DNA from: UBA6170 sp034429975
GTDB taxonomy: Bacteria; Chloroflexota; Anaerolineae; Anaerolineales; Anaerolineaceae
Reading direction: 5' to 3'
Assembly: GCA_034429975.1 (NCBI GenBank)
Contig: DAOUFM010000064.1
Span: 62,001-126,000, forward strand
DNA length: 64,000 nt
The position numbers and the translations under genes are program-made. Of the stretch, positions 51,699 through 61,812 are shown one piece after another. The notes beneath the pieces were generated by a model. The model was not told the DNA's origin. It did not search any database and saw nothing but the letters and a program-made list of their open reading frames with translations. Numbering within the stretch: position 1 is the stretch's first letter; the number at the start of each line of letters is the position of its first letter.

Positions 51699-54110
51699 AT
51701 GGCTGCCTGGTTTTCCAAAATCCACATTTCTCACAAAACAGTAATATTCATTTTGTTTTTGATTCTTTTACCGCTGGCCGCCCTGGCAATGACAATTATC
51801 TGGGTAGGAAACCAGTCCTTTAAATCTGAGTTTAATGTCCCAAACCAAACGCTTGCCTGTAATCAATTAGCACGAGTGGAAGGCTTAAGGGAACAGCAGG
51901 ATGGCCAAATATCGCAATCCGATCTTTCTTCCTTCTTCGCTGAATTTCCCGGCACCATTGGATATTATTTGCTCAATGGAAATAATCAGATCGTTGGATT
52001 CTCCCATTCACCAAACGGTGCTTTTCCTGTTCAGGATTATTTACAACAATTAATTGCTCAGGGAAGAGTAAACTACAATCAGATACAAGCCAGTATTTGT
52101 ACCAGTTCCGATAACTGGAAATTAATCCTGGTATCACCATCTTCCATAATTGTCTCAAATAATAAATTACTGTTCAATACATTCATCATAACATTTTTAA
52201 TAATCTCAATATTGATCACACTTTTCACAATTTTACTTAATCACCAATTAATCAACCCGATTAAGATGATCACCCAGCAATTCAAGAAAGCAGTTGCGGA
52301 AGACTATCCAGATTTTGAAAATATCTCGGCGCAGCACTACTCTGGTGAGATCGGTGAATTGTTAACCGCATATAATCAATTTTCTTCCAGTCAAAAACAA
52401 CGGATGGAGAAAGAAAAGCTGTTGGATGAGAACAGTGTCCGTTATGAGTTGGCAACGCAAGGGGCAAAAATTGGAATTTGGGACTGGAACTTAAAAACCA
52501 ACCATTGTTACTTTTCACCAAGCTGGCGATCGATAATTGGTCATACTGAAGAGACAATCCGTAACCTTCCTGCCGAATGGTTTACCCGTGTTCATCCAGA
52601 GGATATTGAATTATTAAAATTAAATATCAGCGAATATATCGATGGAAAAACTTCCACCTTCGAGCAGGAACACCGCCTATTACACATGGATAATACTTAT
52701 ATTTGGTCGCTTGCTAAAGGTGTTTTGAGAATTGGGGAACAAGGCGAGGCATTACGTTTGGCAGGCACCTTAGAAGATATTACCGAACGAAAAGCAATGG
52801 AAACAAAACTCCTGATCGACGCCATGTATGATCCTTTAACTGGATTACCCAATCGAACTTATTTCTCTGGGGTAGTGGTGATCTCTCTCGGTAGAATCCA
52901 TCGTAGAGAAGATTATCATTCTGCTGTCTTATATGTCGATCTTGACCGCTTTAAAACCATCAATGAAAACTTTAGCTTTTCAACCGGAGATGCTTTATTA
53001 CAGGAAATTTCCCGCCGGCTCAAGTTCAGCCTACGTCCAATGGATACCATCTCGCATTTTGGAGACGACAAATTTGCGATTCTCTTGGAGGAAATCAATG
53101 GGTTACCTGACACGATCAAAATCACCCAGAGGCTTCACAAAGAGATCGAGAAGCCATTTACTCATTCCGGTATAACTATTCATCCGGGCACCAGCATTGG
53201 TATTGTTATGCTTTCACGCGGGTATCAGGGGGCGAATGAAGTGCTGCGAGACGCTGAATCAGCTATGTTCCTGGCAAAAACAGATGGTAGAGGAAAGATT
53301 GAAGTATTTGATAAGGAGGTTTTCAATTACACGCTTTCTAAAATTAAGATAGAAAGAGAATTAAAAAATGCGATTAATAACCATGAATTCTCTGTTCTTT
53401 ACCAGCCCGTCTATGATATTCAGAATAACAATATCACGCATGTTAAGGCAATACCAAACTGGATTCCTCCTGGGAAAGGGATTGTTCTCAAAGATCAATA
53501 CCAAACTGTGGCAGAAGAAACCGGAGAAATAATCGCAATTGATCAATTTACCTTGCAAAGCGCCTGTAATCAGGCAGGAATTTGGTTTTCTAGCGCTTGT
53601 CCGCAGATAGTTTTATCCATTCTGGTTTCAACCAAAACCTTCTTACAACCTGATTTTACCGATAAAATTCTCTCAATTCTTGCTGATAGTTCCTTACCAA
53701 ATGAAGCATTACAAATTGTTCTCACAGAAAGCAGCCAAATTTATAATTCCGGAATCGCCCTGCAAACGATGGTTGATTTATCCAGTATAGGGGTGAAATT
53801 CTGTCTGGCAGATTTTGGGGTCACGCCTTCTTCCTTAGAACAATTAAAAAGATTACCGATTCATGCAATTGAGATATCAGATTCATTAATCAGAGGGGTT
53901 CCCGCCAATGTTGAAGATGTGACCATCATCCAGGCAATTATTTCTTTGTCTTCCATTCTTGGTTATCAGTTAACTGTTCCCGGTGTCGATTCCAAGGAAC
54001 AAGCTGATTTTCTCCGTCAAAAAGGGATCCAATTTATTTCTGGAAATTATTTTTCAAAACCGTTGAATGCACGCGAATTTCACAACTTGCTTTGTCGTGA
54101 AACGGATTAA
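51699..54110 (+). CDS. PAS-GGDEF-EAL protein with degenerate catalytic sites
   Basis: 803 residues. TM1 (~12-34), extracytoplasmic loop, TM2 (~160-182), HAMP-like linker, PAS/PAC (~248-365, IGIWDWNLKTNHCYFS), GGDEF (~372-540) and EAL (~550-800). The GGDEF motif reads GDDKF, the EAL motif reads VKAIPNW, and DDFGTG reads ADFGVT, so both activities are probably lost. The inhibitory RxxD site (RPMD) before GDDKF is kept. It is likely a c-di-GMP receptor rather than an enzyme. Confidence 0.87.
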   Translation: MAAWFSKIHISHKTVIFILFLILLPLAALAMTIIWVGNQSFKSEFNVPNQTLACNQLARVEGLREQQDGQISQSDLSSFFAEFPGTIGYYLLNGNNQIVGFSHSPNGAFPVQDYLQQLIAQGRVNYNQIQASICTSSDNWKLILVSPSSIIVSNNKLLFNTFIITFLIISILITLFTILLNHQLINPIKMITQQFKKAVAEDYPDFENISAQHYSGEIGELLTAYNQFSSSQKQRMEKEKLLDENSVRYELATQGAKIGIWDWNLKTNHCYFSPSWRSIIGHTEETIRNLPAEWFTRVHPEDIELLKLNISEYIDGKTSTFEQEHRLLHMDNTYIWSLAKGVLRIGEQGEALRLAGTLEDITERKAMETKLLIDAMYDPLTGLPNRTYFSGVVVISLGRIHRREDYHSAVLYVDLDRFKTINENFSFSTGDALLQEISRRLKFSLRPMDTISHFGDDKFAILLEEINGLPDTIKITQRLHKEIEKPFTHSGITIHPGTSIGIVMLSRGYQGANEVLRDAESAMFLAKTDGRGKIEVFDKEVFNYTLSKIKIERELKNAINNHEFSVLYQPVYDIQNNNITHVKAIPNWIPPGKGIVLKDQYQTVAEETGEIIAIDQFTLQSACNQAGIWFSSACPQIVLSILVSTKTFLQPDFTDKILSILADSSLPNEALQIVLTESSQIYNSGIALQTMVDLSSIGVKFCLADFGVTPSSLEQLKRLPIHAIEISDSLIRGVPANVEDVTIIQAIISLSSILGYQLTVPGVDSKEQADFLRQKGIQFISGNYFSKPLNAREFHNLLCRETD

Positions 54111-54206
54111 TCGCCATTTATCATTGTAACGTCAAACCATTTTTTTCTTAAAAATATGTACAATAGAAGAAATATGAATTTTCTTTCATAAAAAATGGAG
54201 AAAAGT

Positions 54207-54443
54207 ATGGAACTCATTCTTTTAGATGGCGAATTAATAGTAAAAATTTGCTATGACAAATTAGATCGGGAGTTTGATGATAATATTTGTTTGAGTTTTT
54301 CTGAGCCCTGTCTGGATGATACCAGAATATTTCGTGCTGCAGAAACCAATCTATTGATCACATCTCAGGAAGCACGAAATCTGGCAGCCATGTTGTTGAA
54401 AGCTGCTGAATCCAGTGATCGCTTATCCCACAATTCTGTATAA
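54207..54443 (+). CDS. Small acidic protein of unknown function
   Basis: About 78 residues from the ATG at 54207 (GGAGA upstream). It has no Cys pairs or membrane segment; the C-terminal helix SQEARNLAAMLLKAAESSD is amphipathic. It follows the GGDEF-EAL gene by 97 bp and precedes a DDN-like gene by 41 bp. No family recognised. Confidence 0.6.
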   Translation: MELILLDGELIVKICYDKLDREFDDNICLSFSEPCLDDTRIFRAAETNLLITSQEARNLAAMLLKAAESSDRLSHNSV

Positions 54444-54483
54444 TGAAAAATACATTCTCTGACCGCATAAATAAGGTTAACTT

Positions 54484-55080
54484 ATGAATAATACGTTCCA
54501 AATTAAATTAAAAAAATTATTATCCAAAGGAAATAACGAAAAGATTCAGTCCATCATTAAATCCTTTTACAAAAAAGCGCCAGTTTACGGGTGGCGATTT
54601 GGGTTAGGCCCAATCATTGGCCGCTATCTGATGATCATCACTCAAATTAACCATCGAACCGGGAACCCATGCAAAGTTTCCCTGGAATATTTTGCAATCA
54701 ATGGGATTAAATATTGTGCAAATTTATTTGGTGTTCAATCAAATTGGTATCGCAATCTTTTGGCAAACCCGCGGGTGACCATTCAAACTTCGGACGGTAC
54801 CGAACAAATGATCGCTGTTCCAATCACGCAAGACGATGAAATTATCACGGTCGTTGAATGGTTATTGAACCGTAATCCCAAATTTGGTAACAATTTTCTG
54901 GCTGAATTGGGGACTCAACCAACCCGCAAGGAAATCCTTAGCCGTAAAGAAGATTTTGTTTTTTTACGGTTCGATCCAACCAGTGAGCCAACTCCCCACG
55001 GTCTTGAAGTGGATTTAGCCTGGATTTGGCCGCTTTTATTATTCTGGACTATAGTTTTTCGTCCCAAACGTAAAAAATAA
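54484..55080 (+). CDS. Deazaflavin-dependent nitroreductase-like (DDN family) protein
   Basis: 198 residues. The split-barrel fold shows INHRTGNPCKVSLEYF, NGIKYCANLFGVQSNWYRNL and NPRVTIQTSDG, features of the F420H2-dependent quinone/nitroreductase (DUF385) group. A hydrophobic C-terminal segment (AWIWPLLLFWTIVF) may anchor it. F420 use is inferred from family, not seen. Confidence 0.8.
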   Translation: MNNTFQIKLKKLLSKGNNEKIQSIIKSFYKKAPVYGWRFGLGPIIGRYLMIITQINHRTGNPCKVSLEYFAINGIKYCANLFGVQSNWYRNLLANPRVTIQTSDGTEQMIAVPITQDDEIITVVEWLLNRNPKFGNNFLAELGTQPTRKEILSRKEDFVFLRFDPTSEPTPHGLEVDLAWIWPLLLFWTIVFRPKRKK

Positions 55081-55196
55081 GTTTTTTAGATGGTTAAATC
55101 CTGGTTGACCAACAGGAAATTCGAATAGACCATTTCTAGGGGACTTTTCACCGTGCAAAATATATCATTAATAGAGAATTTCACAAACGGAGGGTT

Positions 55197-56393
55197 ATGA
55201 TTTCAGACATCGCCATAAACAACGAAAAAGAAAATGTTCGCTTTGAAACATCGAAAGTTTTTATGATTTCAGCAGCCCATGCTGTACATGACACCTATAC
55301 AGGCTCTTTACCAGCTTTGTTGCCTGTATTAATCGAAAAATTCTCTTTAACCCATACTGCTGCCGGTTTTTTATCCGTGATTGTTCAGCTTCCTTCATTA
55401 CTCCAGCCCATCGTAGGTCATCTGGCAGACCGAAAAAATTTACGAAATCTAATTATTCTGACGCCAGCCATCACCGGCGCCTGCATGAGCATGTTAAGTA
55501 TTTCCCCTACTTATGGATTTCTTCTCTTTTTGTTAATTATCGCCGGGATAAGCTCAGCTTCCCTGCATTCCATCGGTCCTGTCCTCATCAGTTCATTATC
55601 CGGAAACAAGTTAGGGCGGGGGATGAGTTTCTGGATGGTGGGAGGAGAATTAGGGCGAGCATTAGGCCCGATTATTGTTGTTTCAGCAATTGGATACCTG
55701 ACTGTTGCTGGTCTGCCCTGGTTGATGTTAGGTGGGATTTTAATTTCGCTTTATATTTATTTTAAGTTGCCTTATTTGACCACCCAAATTAATCAGGCAG
55801 GTAATCAAATCCCCTGGAAAACTGGGCTGCGGATGATGCGTTCGGTGATGATACCAATTGGCTTCATTGTTTTCTTTCGATCGATGATGATGGCCACCTT
55901 GACCATTTATCTACCAACCTATTTAACGTCCACCGGAGCAAGTCTCTGGATGGCAGGCGCTTCACTCTCTATTCTGGAGGCCGCCGGCGTGGTAGGCGCA
56001 TTTCTTTCTGGGTCTCTCAGTGATCATTTTGGTAGACGAAAAATTATGGCTGTTTCATTCATATTCACCCCTGTGTTCATATTGTTTTTCATTTTCGCTA
56101 AAGGTGTTTTTCAGATCCCCTTACTACTCCTGATGGGCTTTTTTGGTATTTCTACCACACCGGTCATTATGGCGATTGTCCTTGAAAATTTCCCTAATAA
56201 CCGCTCTTTTGCCAATGGAGTTTATATGTTTTTCTATTTCGTCTTGATGGCGTTCGCTACCTTATTAGTTGGTAAGATTTCCGATTTAATTAATCTGCGT
56301 TTTACCTTTTTTCTCAGTGCTGGCTTGATTCTGTGCGGTTTACCGGTTATTCGCTATCTACCAAAATCAAACCATCATAGCCCTTCTCCGTAA
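55197..56393 (+). CDS. MFS transporter (Fsr-like)
   Basis: 398 residues with twelve predicted membrane helices. The N-terminal AAHAVHDTYTGSLPALLPVL is the hallmark of fosmidomycin-resistance-type MFS proteins; loop motifs GHLADRKNLR and GSLSDHFGRRK are the MFS D/R-rich signatures. GGAGGG precedes the ATG. Substrate unknown. Confidence 0.88.
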   Translation: MISDIAINNEKENVRFETSKVFMISAAHAVHDTYTGSLPALLPVLIEKFSLTHTAAGFLSVIVQLPSLLQPIVGHLADRKNLRNLIILTPAITGACMSMLSISPTYGFLLFLLIIAGISSASLHSIGPVLISSLSGNKLGRGMSFWMVGGELGRALGPIIVVSAIGYLTVAGLPWLMLGGILISLYIYFKLPYLTTQINQAGNQIPWKTGLRMMRSVMIPIGFIVFFRSMMMATLTIYLPTYLTSTGASLWMAGASLSILEAAGVVGAFLSGSLSDHFGRRKIMAVSFIFTPVFILFFIFAKGVFQIPLLLLMGFFGISTTPVIMAIVLENFPNNRSFANGVYMFFYFVLMAFATLLVGKISDLINLRFTFFLSAGLILCGLPVIRYLPKSNHHSPSP

Positions 56394-56404
56394 AAAAGAG
56401 AGTT

Positions 56405-57751
56405 TTATTCATCTAAAACCCAAACCAGATCACGATCACGATCTCGTAACCACCGCATGATCGGCCGGCTTCTTAACCATAACCAGGCAGTTTGGGTGAA
56501 ATTTGCAAGAGAAAAGCCAATTAAGCCGACATAAAGCCCCGGCCATGTGCCCAATACCACTCCTGCCCCAAGAATAAGCAGGACTGTGACCAGAAAAATT
56601 AACATACTTTCCGGAATCCCTTTGGTTTTGCGGCTGAATAAAATCGACCCTTGATACCAGGATTGCAGGACATTCAGTAGAGGCATCGGGATTCCAAACC
56701 AAAAACCAATCCTGGAAAGACCCACCAAGTTAGCGGGCAAACCGGAAACATAAGTAAACCAGAGATAAGCCAGTGGCGTGGCTGCCACAATAAAATAGAA
56801 AGTCGAAATTGCTATTGCTAAGGTTGTAGTAAATTTTCTTAATTCAACTGAAGAACCGGGTTGCTCCAATAATGCCACCACAACCTCATTTAATGCCAGC
56901 CCCAGGCTTCTCAGCATAAAAATTAGACCACTCACAACCGACCAAACCGCTAAAGAATCCAATGCTCTCGGCATTCGGCTCAAAGCGGCGCTTCCTATTG
57001 GCTGCCAGATTAAGAATAGCAATGAGGTAAGCGCCAATGGAATATAAAATGAAAAGAAAGCTTTCCAGGTTAATGGTTCAGCTTTCCGGGTTGGCTTTAG
57101 TTCATATTTCAGAATCGGTCTGACTATGATTCCTGAAAAAATTGCTTCCGCCAACGTGCTCAAACCCTGAGTCGCTGCTCCAACAATATAGCCCGGGATT
57201 GTTCCAATCATCAAGCCGGCACCCAGGATTACAACGTCGGTCGACAGACGTACCAATGTACCCATGCCCACAATTCGGGAATGCCCAAAGCGAATCATGA
57301 CGCCTTGTTGAAATCGACGATAAGCAATCGACCAGGCCCAGGGTAAAATAAAACGCAAGCCAATCCGCCCGCTCTCGATAATTTCTTTCGGGACACCCAG
57401 ACCTTTCACAATGATCAGATCATAGAGCGGTGTGAAGGCTACTAAGAGATGCAGACCAGTTAATGATGCACCCAGGATCATCATAAACCGGAAGATTTTT
57501 TGGTAAGAAGCCCAATCTTTGCTCAAAGCTGTGGACGCTGAAAGCAGCATGATAACCGGCGCCTCAATGATTAATGCCAATGGAAAGACAATTCCCCCAT
57601 GCGTAGCCAGACTGATTTCAGGGTTGGCAAGCCGTGCCATCACAGCCGTGATCGCTGGCATTTCCACTCCCATCAGCAACCAGGAGGCAGCTAAAGGAAA
57701 CCAGACTTTAAAGATTTTTCTTTGTTGTGAACTGATCTTCGGTTTATACAT
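56405..57751 (-). CDS. Polytopic MATE/MOP-like transporter
   Basis: 448 residues, about twelve membrane helices in two similar halves. LIIEAPVIMLLSASTALSKD and RFGIPMPLLNVLQSW-like segments resemble MATE/flippase (MOP) proteins, but the usual MATE signatures are weak. The C-terminus is charged (RDRDRDLVWVLDE). Convergent with the MFS gene. Confidence 0.65.
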   Translation of the reverse strand: MYKPKISSQQRKIFKVWFPLAASWLLMGVEMPAITAVMARLANPEISLATHGGIVFPLALIIEAPVIMLLSASTALSKDWASYQKIFRFMMILGASLTGLHLLVAFTPLYDLIIVKGLGVPKEIIESGRIGLRFILPWAWSIAYRRFQQGVMIRFGHSRIVGMGTLVRLSTDVVILGAGLMIGTIPGYIVGAATQGLSTLAEAIFSGIIVRPILKYELKPTRKAEPLTWKAFFSFYIPLALTSLLFLIWQPIGSAALSRMPRALDSLAVWSVVSGLIFMLRSLGLALNEVVVALLEQPGSSVELRKFTTTLAIAISTFYFIVAATPLAYLWFTYVSGLPANLVGLSRIGFWFGIPMPLLNVLQSWYQGSILFSRKTKGIPESMLIFLVTVLLILGAGVVLGTWPGLYVGLIGFSLANFTQTAWLWLRSRPIMRWLRDRDRDLVWVLDE

Positions 57752-57929
57752 AGATTTCGTTGAATTCTAACGCAAAAATGGATATGAAAATGGATTCTTA
57801 GCGACCATTAAGCTTTTACCCGGCTGTTTTAATCCTTTAAAACATGCTAGAATACCCATTTAAAATAACATGATAATCAATATTTTTAAATAAAATAAAA
57901 AAACAAAACCGCATTTGAAAGGAAAACTG

Positions 57930-58442
57930 ATGAGTACAAAATCATGGAAGAATTCTCCAGAAATGGCGATTGATCCTAAAAAACAATATACTGCCACCTT
58001 TAAAACCGATTTAGGTGATATTGTCGTCAAATTATTTGCAGATAAAGTTCCCCGGACCGTAAACAATTTTGTTTTTTTGGCAAGAGAAGGTTTTTATAAT
58101 GACACCATTTTTCATCGGGTAATCAATGACTTTATGGCCCAGGGTGGTGACCCAACCGGCACAGGCATGGGTGGTCCGGGTTACAAATTTTCAGATGAGT
58201 TTAATCCAACCTTGAAACACGACAAACCTGGCATCCTTTCGATGGCGAACGCCGGCCCGAATACCAATGGGTCTCAATTCTTCATTACTCATGTTCCTAC
58301 ACCCTGGTTGGATAATAAGCATTCCGTCTTTGGAGAAGTATCCGAAGGGTTAGACGTGCTCTTATCAATCCCTGCTAGAGACCCTTCCAGAAGAGGTTCT
58401 CCGGCTGTGAAGCTCCTGTCAGTTGAAATCTCTGAAGAATAA
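57930..58442 (+). CDS. Cyclophilin-type peptidyl-prolyl isomerase
   Basis: About 170 residues. FHRVINDFMAQGGDPTGTG contains the catalytic Arg-Phe-Gln region, and GSQFFITHVPTPWLDNKHSVFG completes the active site. It has no signal peptide, so it is cytoplasmic. The ATG at 57930 follows GAAAGGA. A strong terminator follows. Confidence 0.95.
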   Translation: MSTKSWKNSPEMAIDPKKQYTATFKTDLGDIVVKLFADKVPRTVNNFVFLAREGFYNDTIFHRVINDFMAQGGDPTGTGMGGPGYKFSDEFNPTLKHDKPGILSMANAGPNTNGSQFFITHVPTPWLDNKHSVFGEVSEGLDVLLSIPARDPSRRGSPAVKLLSVEISEE

Positions 58443-58456
58443 CGAATTTATAAGGA

Positions 58457-58490
58457 AAAAATCCCAGATCATTCGACCTGGGATTTTTAT
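58457..58490 (+). terminator. Rho-independent terminator
   Basis: 11-bp perfect stem AAAAATCCCAG / CTGGGATTTTT, ten-base loop, T-rich tail, 15 bases after the cyclophilin stop. Confidence 0.85.
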
Positions 58491-58610
58491 TTTCAAGATT
58501 TTTTAGAGTTGATCATTAAAATTCATCCCATTAATTCTTTATTTGAAAGATTTTTCAGCTACAATAATACTATTGAAATTACTCAGTTTTTTTAATTTGG
58601 GAAAAATAGT

Positions 58611-60980
58611 ATGGATTTATTCTTAACTCCAGCCTCGATCAGTTATATTGCTCAAACAATCATCTTTCTTGGGATAACCGTTTTTTTAGTGTTGAAAAAT
58701 AATGGTACAAAAGCAAATTTTTGGCTGGGAAGCGCTTATTTTATTTTGATTGCAGCCAGTTTAGCTGGATTCATTGGTGTCTCAAGTTTACAATATCAAT
58801 CTGAGGGCATGGTATTTCATGACACATTTCTTGTCATAGGACTGGCACTCCTCACTCAATTTGCGAATAACTTTTCCGGTTCAAAATTTCTAAGTGATAA
58901 AAAAGAAAAAATTATTTTTTGGGTAAATAATTTATTAATTATTATCTCAATTTTTCTCAGTGTAAATTATTTCTTAAGATTTCTTCATGTTGTTCCCTTT
59001 GAGCTTATTCCGATCATCATAAAAATTATTCTGATCCTGGAAATTACGTGGTTAATGATCTATTTCATTTTCCTTACGATCAGACTTTCTACCAGTGATG
59101 ATAAAAGTAATTGGTATAAACGCTTTCTTCACCCGCAGGGGAGGCCTGCTTATGCAACCCAGGGGTTCGGATTTTCAATTATCGGTTTATGGGTATTTTG
59201 GTTGACCAGTATCCTCTTATCAATTTATGGCTATAACAACCAGGCCTTTTTTATTTTTACATTAGCAACGCTTTGGGCATTAACTTTCTTCGTGATTTCA
59301 TTAATCGACCATACCATTCGTCAAGGCTCTTTCTATTTCAAATTTATTCTGGTCGTTCTTTTGACCACTTTCACCGGTATTAGCGTAGCCTCCTGGATTA
59401 CAGCACCTGCTAACACCAACAATTTTTATTCCTTGGATTCAATTCCTAATCACCGTACTATAAAATTTAGACAAAATAATGCAGTGTATACTATTTCCAA
59501 TGATGGATTTCAATTCTCAGATGATTTAGGAGTTGAAATCTCCTTTCCTGTTGGAAAATACTCCATTACAAAAAATCTGGATTTCACCTTTCCTTTTTCC
59601 GGAAAAAACTGGAAATCCCTCCAGGTCAACAAAAAAGGTTTCATTTTATTGAACGAAACACCGGTTGAAACCAACCAAATATCAAGTGCCAACAACCTTT
59701 ACCCGCTCATCGCAACGATGTACGTTCAGGATCTCGTCCCCTCCGATCAAAGTGCAGTCTTTTTTTATTCAGATTCCGAGAAAGCAATTGTTACCTGGTT
59801 TACAAATTCAAATGATCTAAATAAAGATCTTTGGATCAATACTCAGCTTTTATTGTTTCCCGATGGTTCTTTTAAAATCTCATATAAAGATGTTCGGATG
59901 AACAATATTTATGACCCTTACATGCCAAAACCAATGAACCAGGTAACCGGTTTCTTCTTAGGCTCCAATGATACCAATCCAACCAGAGTAAAATTTAATT
60001 CGCAATTACCGCTCACCAGTGTCAACTGGAAAGGCGTTTACCAGGATTATTACATTGATTTTAGAAATTATATTCATTGGCCAATTTCAATGCAATTTAT
60101 AGCAATGATAAGTGTATTTATCCTGTTGGTTATTCTTTATCCCTTTTTAATTAATAATAATTTGGTAAAGCCAATTAAAGCTCTGCGAAATGGTATTTCA
60201 AGAATCACCCATGGTGATCTCAACGTTAATTTAGAACCTAAATATAGTGATGATATTGGTCAAACGACCTATGAATTTAATCAAATGACAAAATATTTAC
60301 AGGAAAAATTTCAGCAGGACGAAACCAAGCTGCACGGAATTGAAGAGAAATTAACTTCTCGTACACTGGAGTTAAAGCAATCCCTGGATAAATTAACCCT
60401 GGAAATTTCCAACCGGAAGAAATTAAAAGCCAATTTGGACAAACTTATTCAACAAAACAAAAAACTGGATGTGATCGATGAGTTTGGTTGTTTCTCAAAA
60501 TCGCACTTTATGGCTTTATTGGCAGACGAAATAAAAAGAGCTAAAAGGTATAACTCCTTTTTATCTCTGGTGATTATTGACCCTGATTATTTACGAATCA
60601 TTAATGAAACTTATGGGTATACCACTGGTAATGAGGTGCTTTTCTGGCTATCCCAATTAATTAAAAATAATATTCGTGAGACCGACATACTTGGACGTAT
60701 TAGTGGCAATCAGTTTGCCATTATTATGGTTCAGACAGCCGGCAAGGAAGCAGTGATTGGGTCAAACCGCATCAAGAATTTAGTCGGAGAGAACCCTGTT
60801 GAAACCAGCAAGGGTCAGGTGCGATTATCCGCCAGCTTTGGGGTGGTCGAACTCACAAAAGAAGGAATTGGATCAGTTGATTTACTGGTCCATCAGGCGA
60901 CGCTCGCGTTAGACTCTGCTAAGAACCAGGGCCGCAATCGGGTTGTTCTCTACGATAAGAGTTTAGAAACAGAAGCTTGA
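58611..60980 (+). CDS. Membrane sensor with HAMP and degenerate GGDEF domain
   Basis: 789 residues. About seven membrane helices (residues ~5-240) precede a large extracytoplasmic region (~270-495) with a beta-rich domain, another helix (~505), HAMP (NLVKPIKALRNGISRITHGD), a coiled-coil, and GGDEF (~630-785). The active site motif reads SGNQF and the metal Asp region IIDPDYLRIINETYG; the RxxD I-site (RETD) is kept. Likely a c-di-GMP-binding signalling protein with sensory input, not a cyclase. Confidence 0.85.
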   Translation: MDLFLTPASISYIAQTIIFLGITVFLVLKNNGTKANFWLGSAYFILIAASLAGFIGVSSLQYQSEGMVFHDTFLVIGLALLTQFANNFSGSKFLSDKKEKIIFWVNNLLIIISIFLSVNYFLRFLHVVPFELIPIIIKIILILEITWLMIYFIFLTIRLSTSDDKSNWYKRFLHPQGRPAYATQGFGFSIIGLWVFWLTSILLSIYGYNNQAFFIFTLATLWALTFFVISLIDHTIRQGSFYFKFILVVLLTTFTGISVASWITAPANTNNFYSLDSIPNHRTIKFRQNNAVYTISNDGFQFSDDLGVEISFPVGKYSITKNLDFTFPFSGKNWKSLQVNKKGFILLNETPVETNQISSANNLYPLIATMYVQDLVPSDQSAVFFYSDSEKAIVTWFTNSNDLNKDLWINTQLLLFPDGSFKISYKDVRMNNIYDPYMPKPMNQVTGFFLGSNDTNPTRVKFNSQLPLTSVNWKGVYQDYYIDFRNYIHWPISMQFIAMISVFILLVILYPFLINNNLVKPIKALRNGISRITHGDLNVNLEPKYSDDIGQTTYEFNQMTKYLQEKFQQDETKLHGIEEKLTSRTLELKQSLDKLTLEISNRKKLKANLDKLIQQNKKLDVIDEFGCFSKSHFMALLADEIKRAKRYNSFLSLVIIDPDYLRIINETYGYTTGNEVLFWLSQLIKNNIRETDILGRISGNQFAIIMVQTAGKEAVIGSNRIKNLVGENPVETSKGQVRLSASFGVVELTKEGIGSVDLLVHQATLALDSAKNQGRNRVVLYDKSLETEA

Positions 60981-61196
60981 TCGATTTTCAAATCAATAAA
61001 AAATTTAACATTACAGGTTAAATATTTCACCCAAAAATATTTTTGTTAATCAGGTTTTTCTTTTTTCTATCAAAAACTATCAGATTGCTATGGTGTTATA
61101 AAGATTCATCTAAATTAATTTGAAACCGGCAATTCAATCTACTACAATTAAGCTGCCAGCTCACTTCACAGGTTTTATTAGAAAGGAGATTACTCA

Positions 61197-61637
61197 ATGA
61201 TTACAGCAAAAAGTATTCTGGAATTAAAAGGGCATGATATTTGGACAGTCTCTCCAGAGGATACTGTTTACGATGCTTTGCGGTTGATGGCTCGCATGGA
61301 CGTTGGAGCGCTATTGGTTACTCAGGGAGAAAAACTGATTGGCATTATTTCTGAACGTGATTATGCACGCAAGGTAATCCTGGTTGGAAAATCCTCAAAA
61401 GAAACACTGGTAAAAGAAATTATGACCAGTAACCTGATCACCATCCACCCAATGCAAACTTGTGAAGAGTGTATGGATTTGATGACAAAAAATCATGTCA
61501 GGCATTTACCGGTTGTCCTTGATGGTGATCTGATTGGATTGGTATCCATTGGCGATGTGGTAAAAAATATAATTTTCAAACAAAGAGAAAAAATTAAAGA
61601 TTTATCCAGTCGAATGTTACAAAGTGAAAGCGACTAA
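61197..61637 (+). CDS. CBS-domain pair protein
   Basis: 146 residues consisting of two CBS domains: VSPEDTVYDALRLMARMDVG with LIGIISERDYARKV, and IHPMQTCEECMDLMTKNHVR with LIGLVSIGDVVKNI. They bind adenine nucleotides and sense energy state in larger assemblies. AAAGGAG is seven bases before the ATG. Confidence 0.92.
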   Translation: MITAKSILELKGHDIWTVSPEDTVYDALRLMARMDVGALLVTQGEKLIGIISERDYARKVILVGKSSKETLVKEIMTSNLITIHPMQTCEECMDLMTKNHVRHLPVVLDGDLIGLVSIGDVVKNIIFKQREKIKDLSSRMLQSESD

Positions 61638-61658
61638 TTCAAATTCAGTTCCTCACTC

Positions 61659-61694
61659 AATTAAAAAAACAGCGTTTTGGCTGTTTTTTTAATT
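61659..61694 (+). terminator. Rho-independent terminator
   Basis: Stem AATTAAAAAAACAGC / GCTGTTTTTTTAATT with a six-base loop; long A/T arms make it usable on both strands. Confidence 0.8.
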
Positions 61695-61812
61695 CGATTA
61701 AAATCCCTTTTTATAATTTTTCCAATTAGAGAAATTTTCCAAAAAAAATTATCCACAGGATGAAATCCCATACTATAATTATTATTGATTAATGATTACC
61801 ATGGAGGTTAAC

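Noticed and set aside
57821..57842. Small inverted repeat GTTTTAA/TTTAAAAC before the cyclophilin gene
   Set aside because: AT-only, short and likely chance in an AT-rich gap.
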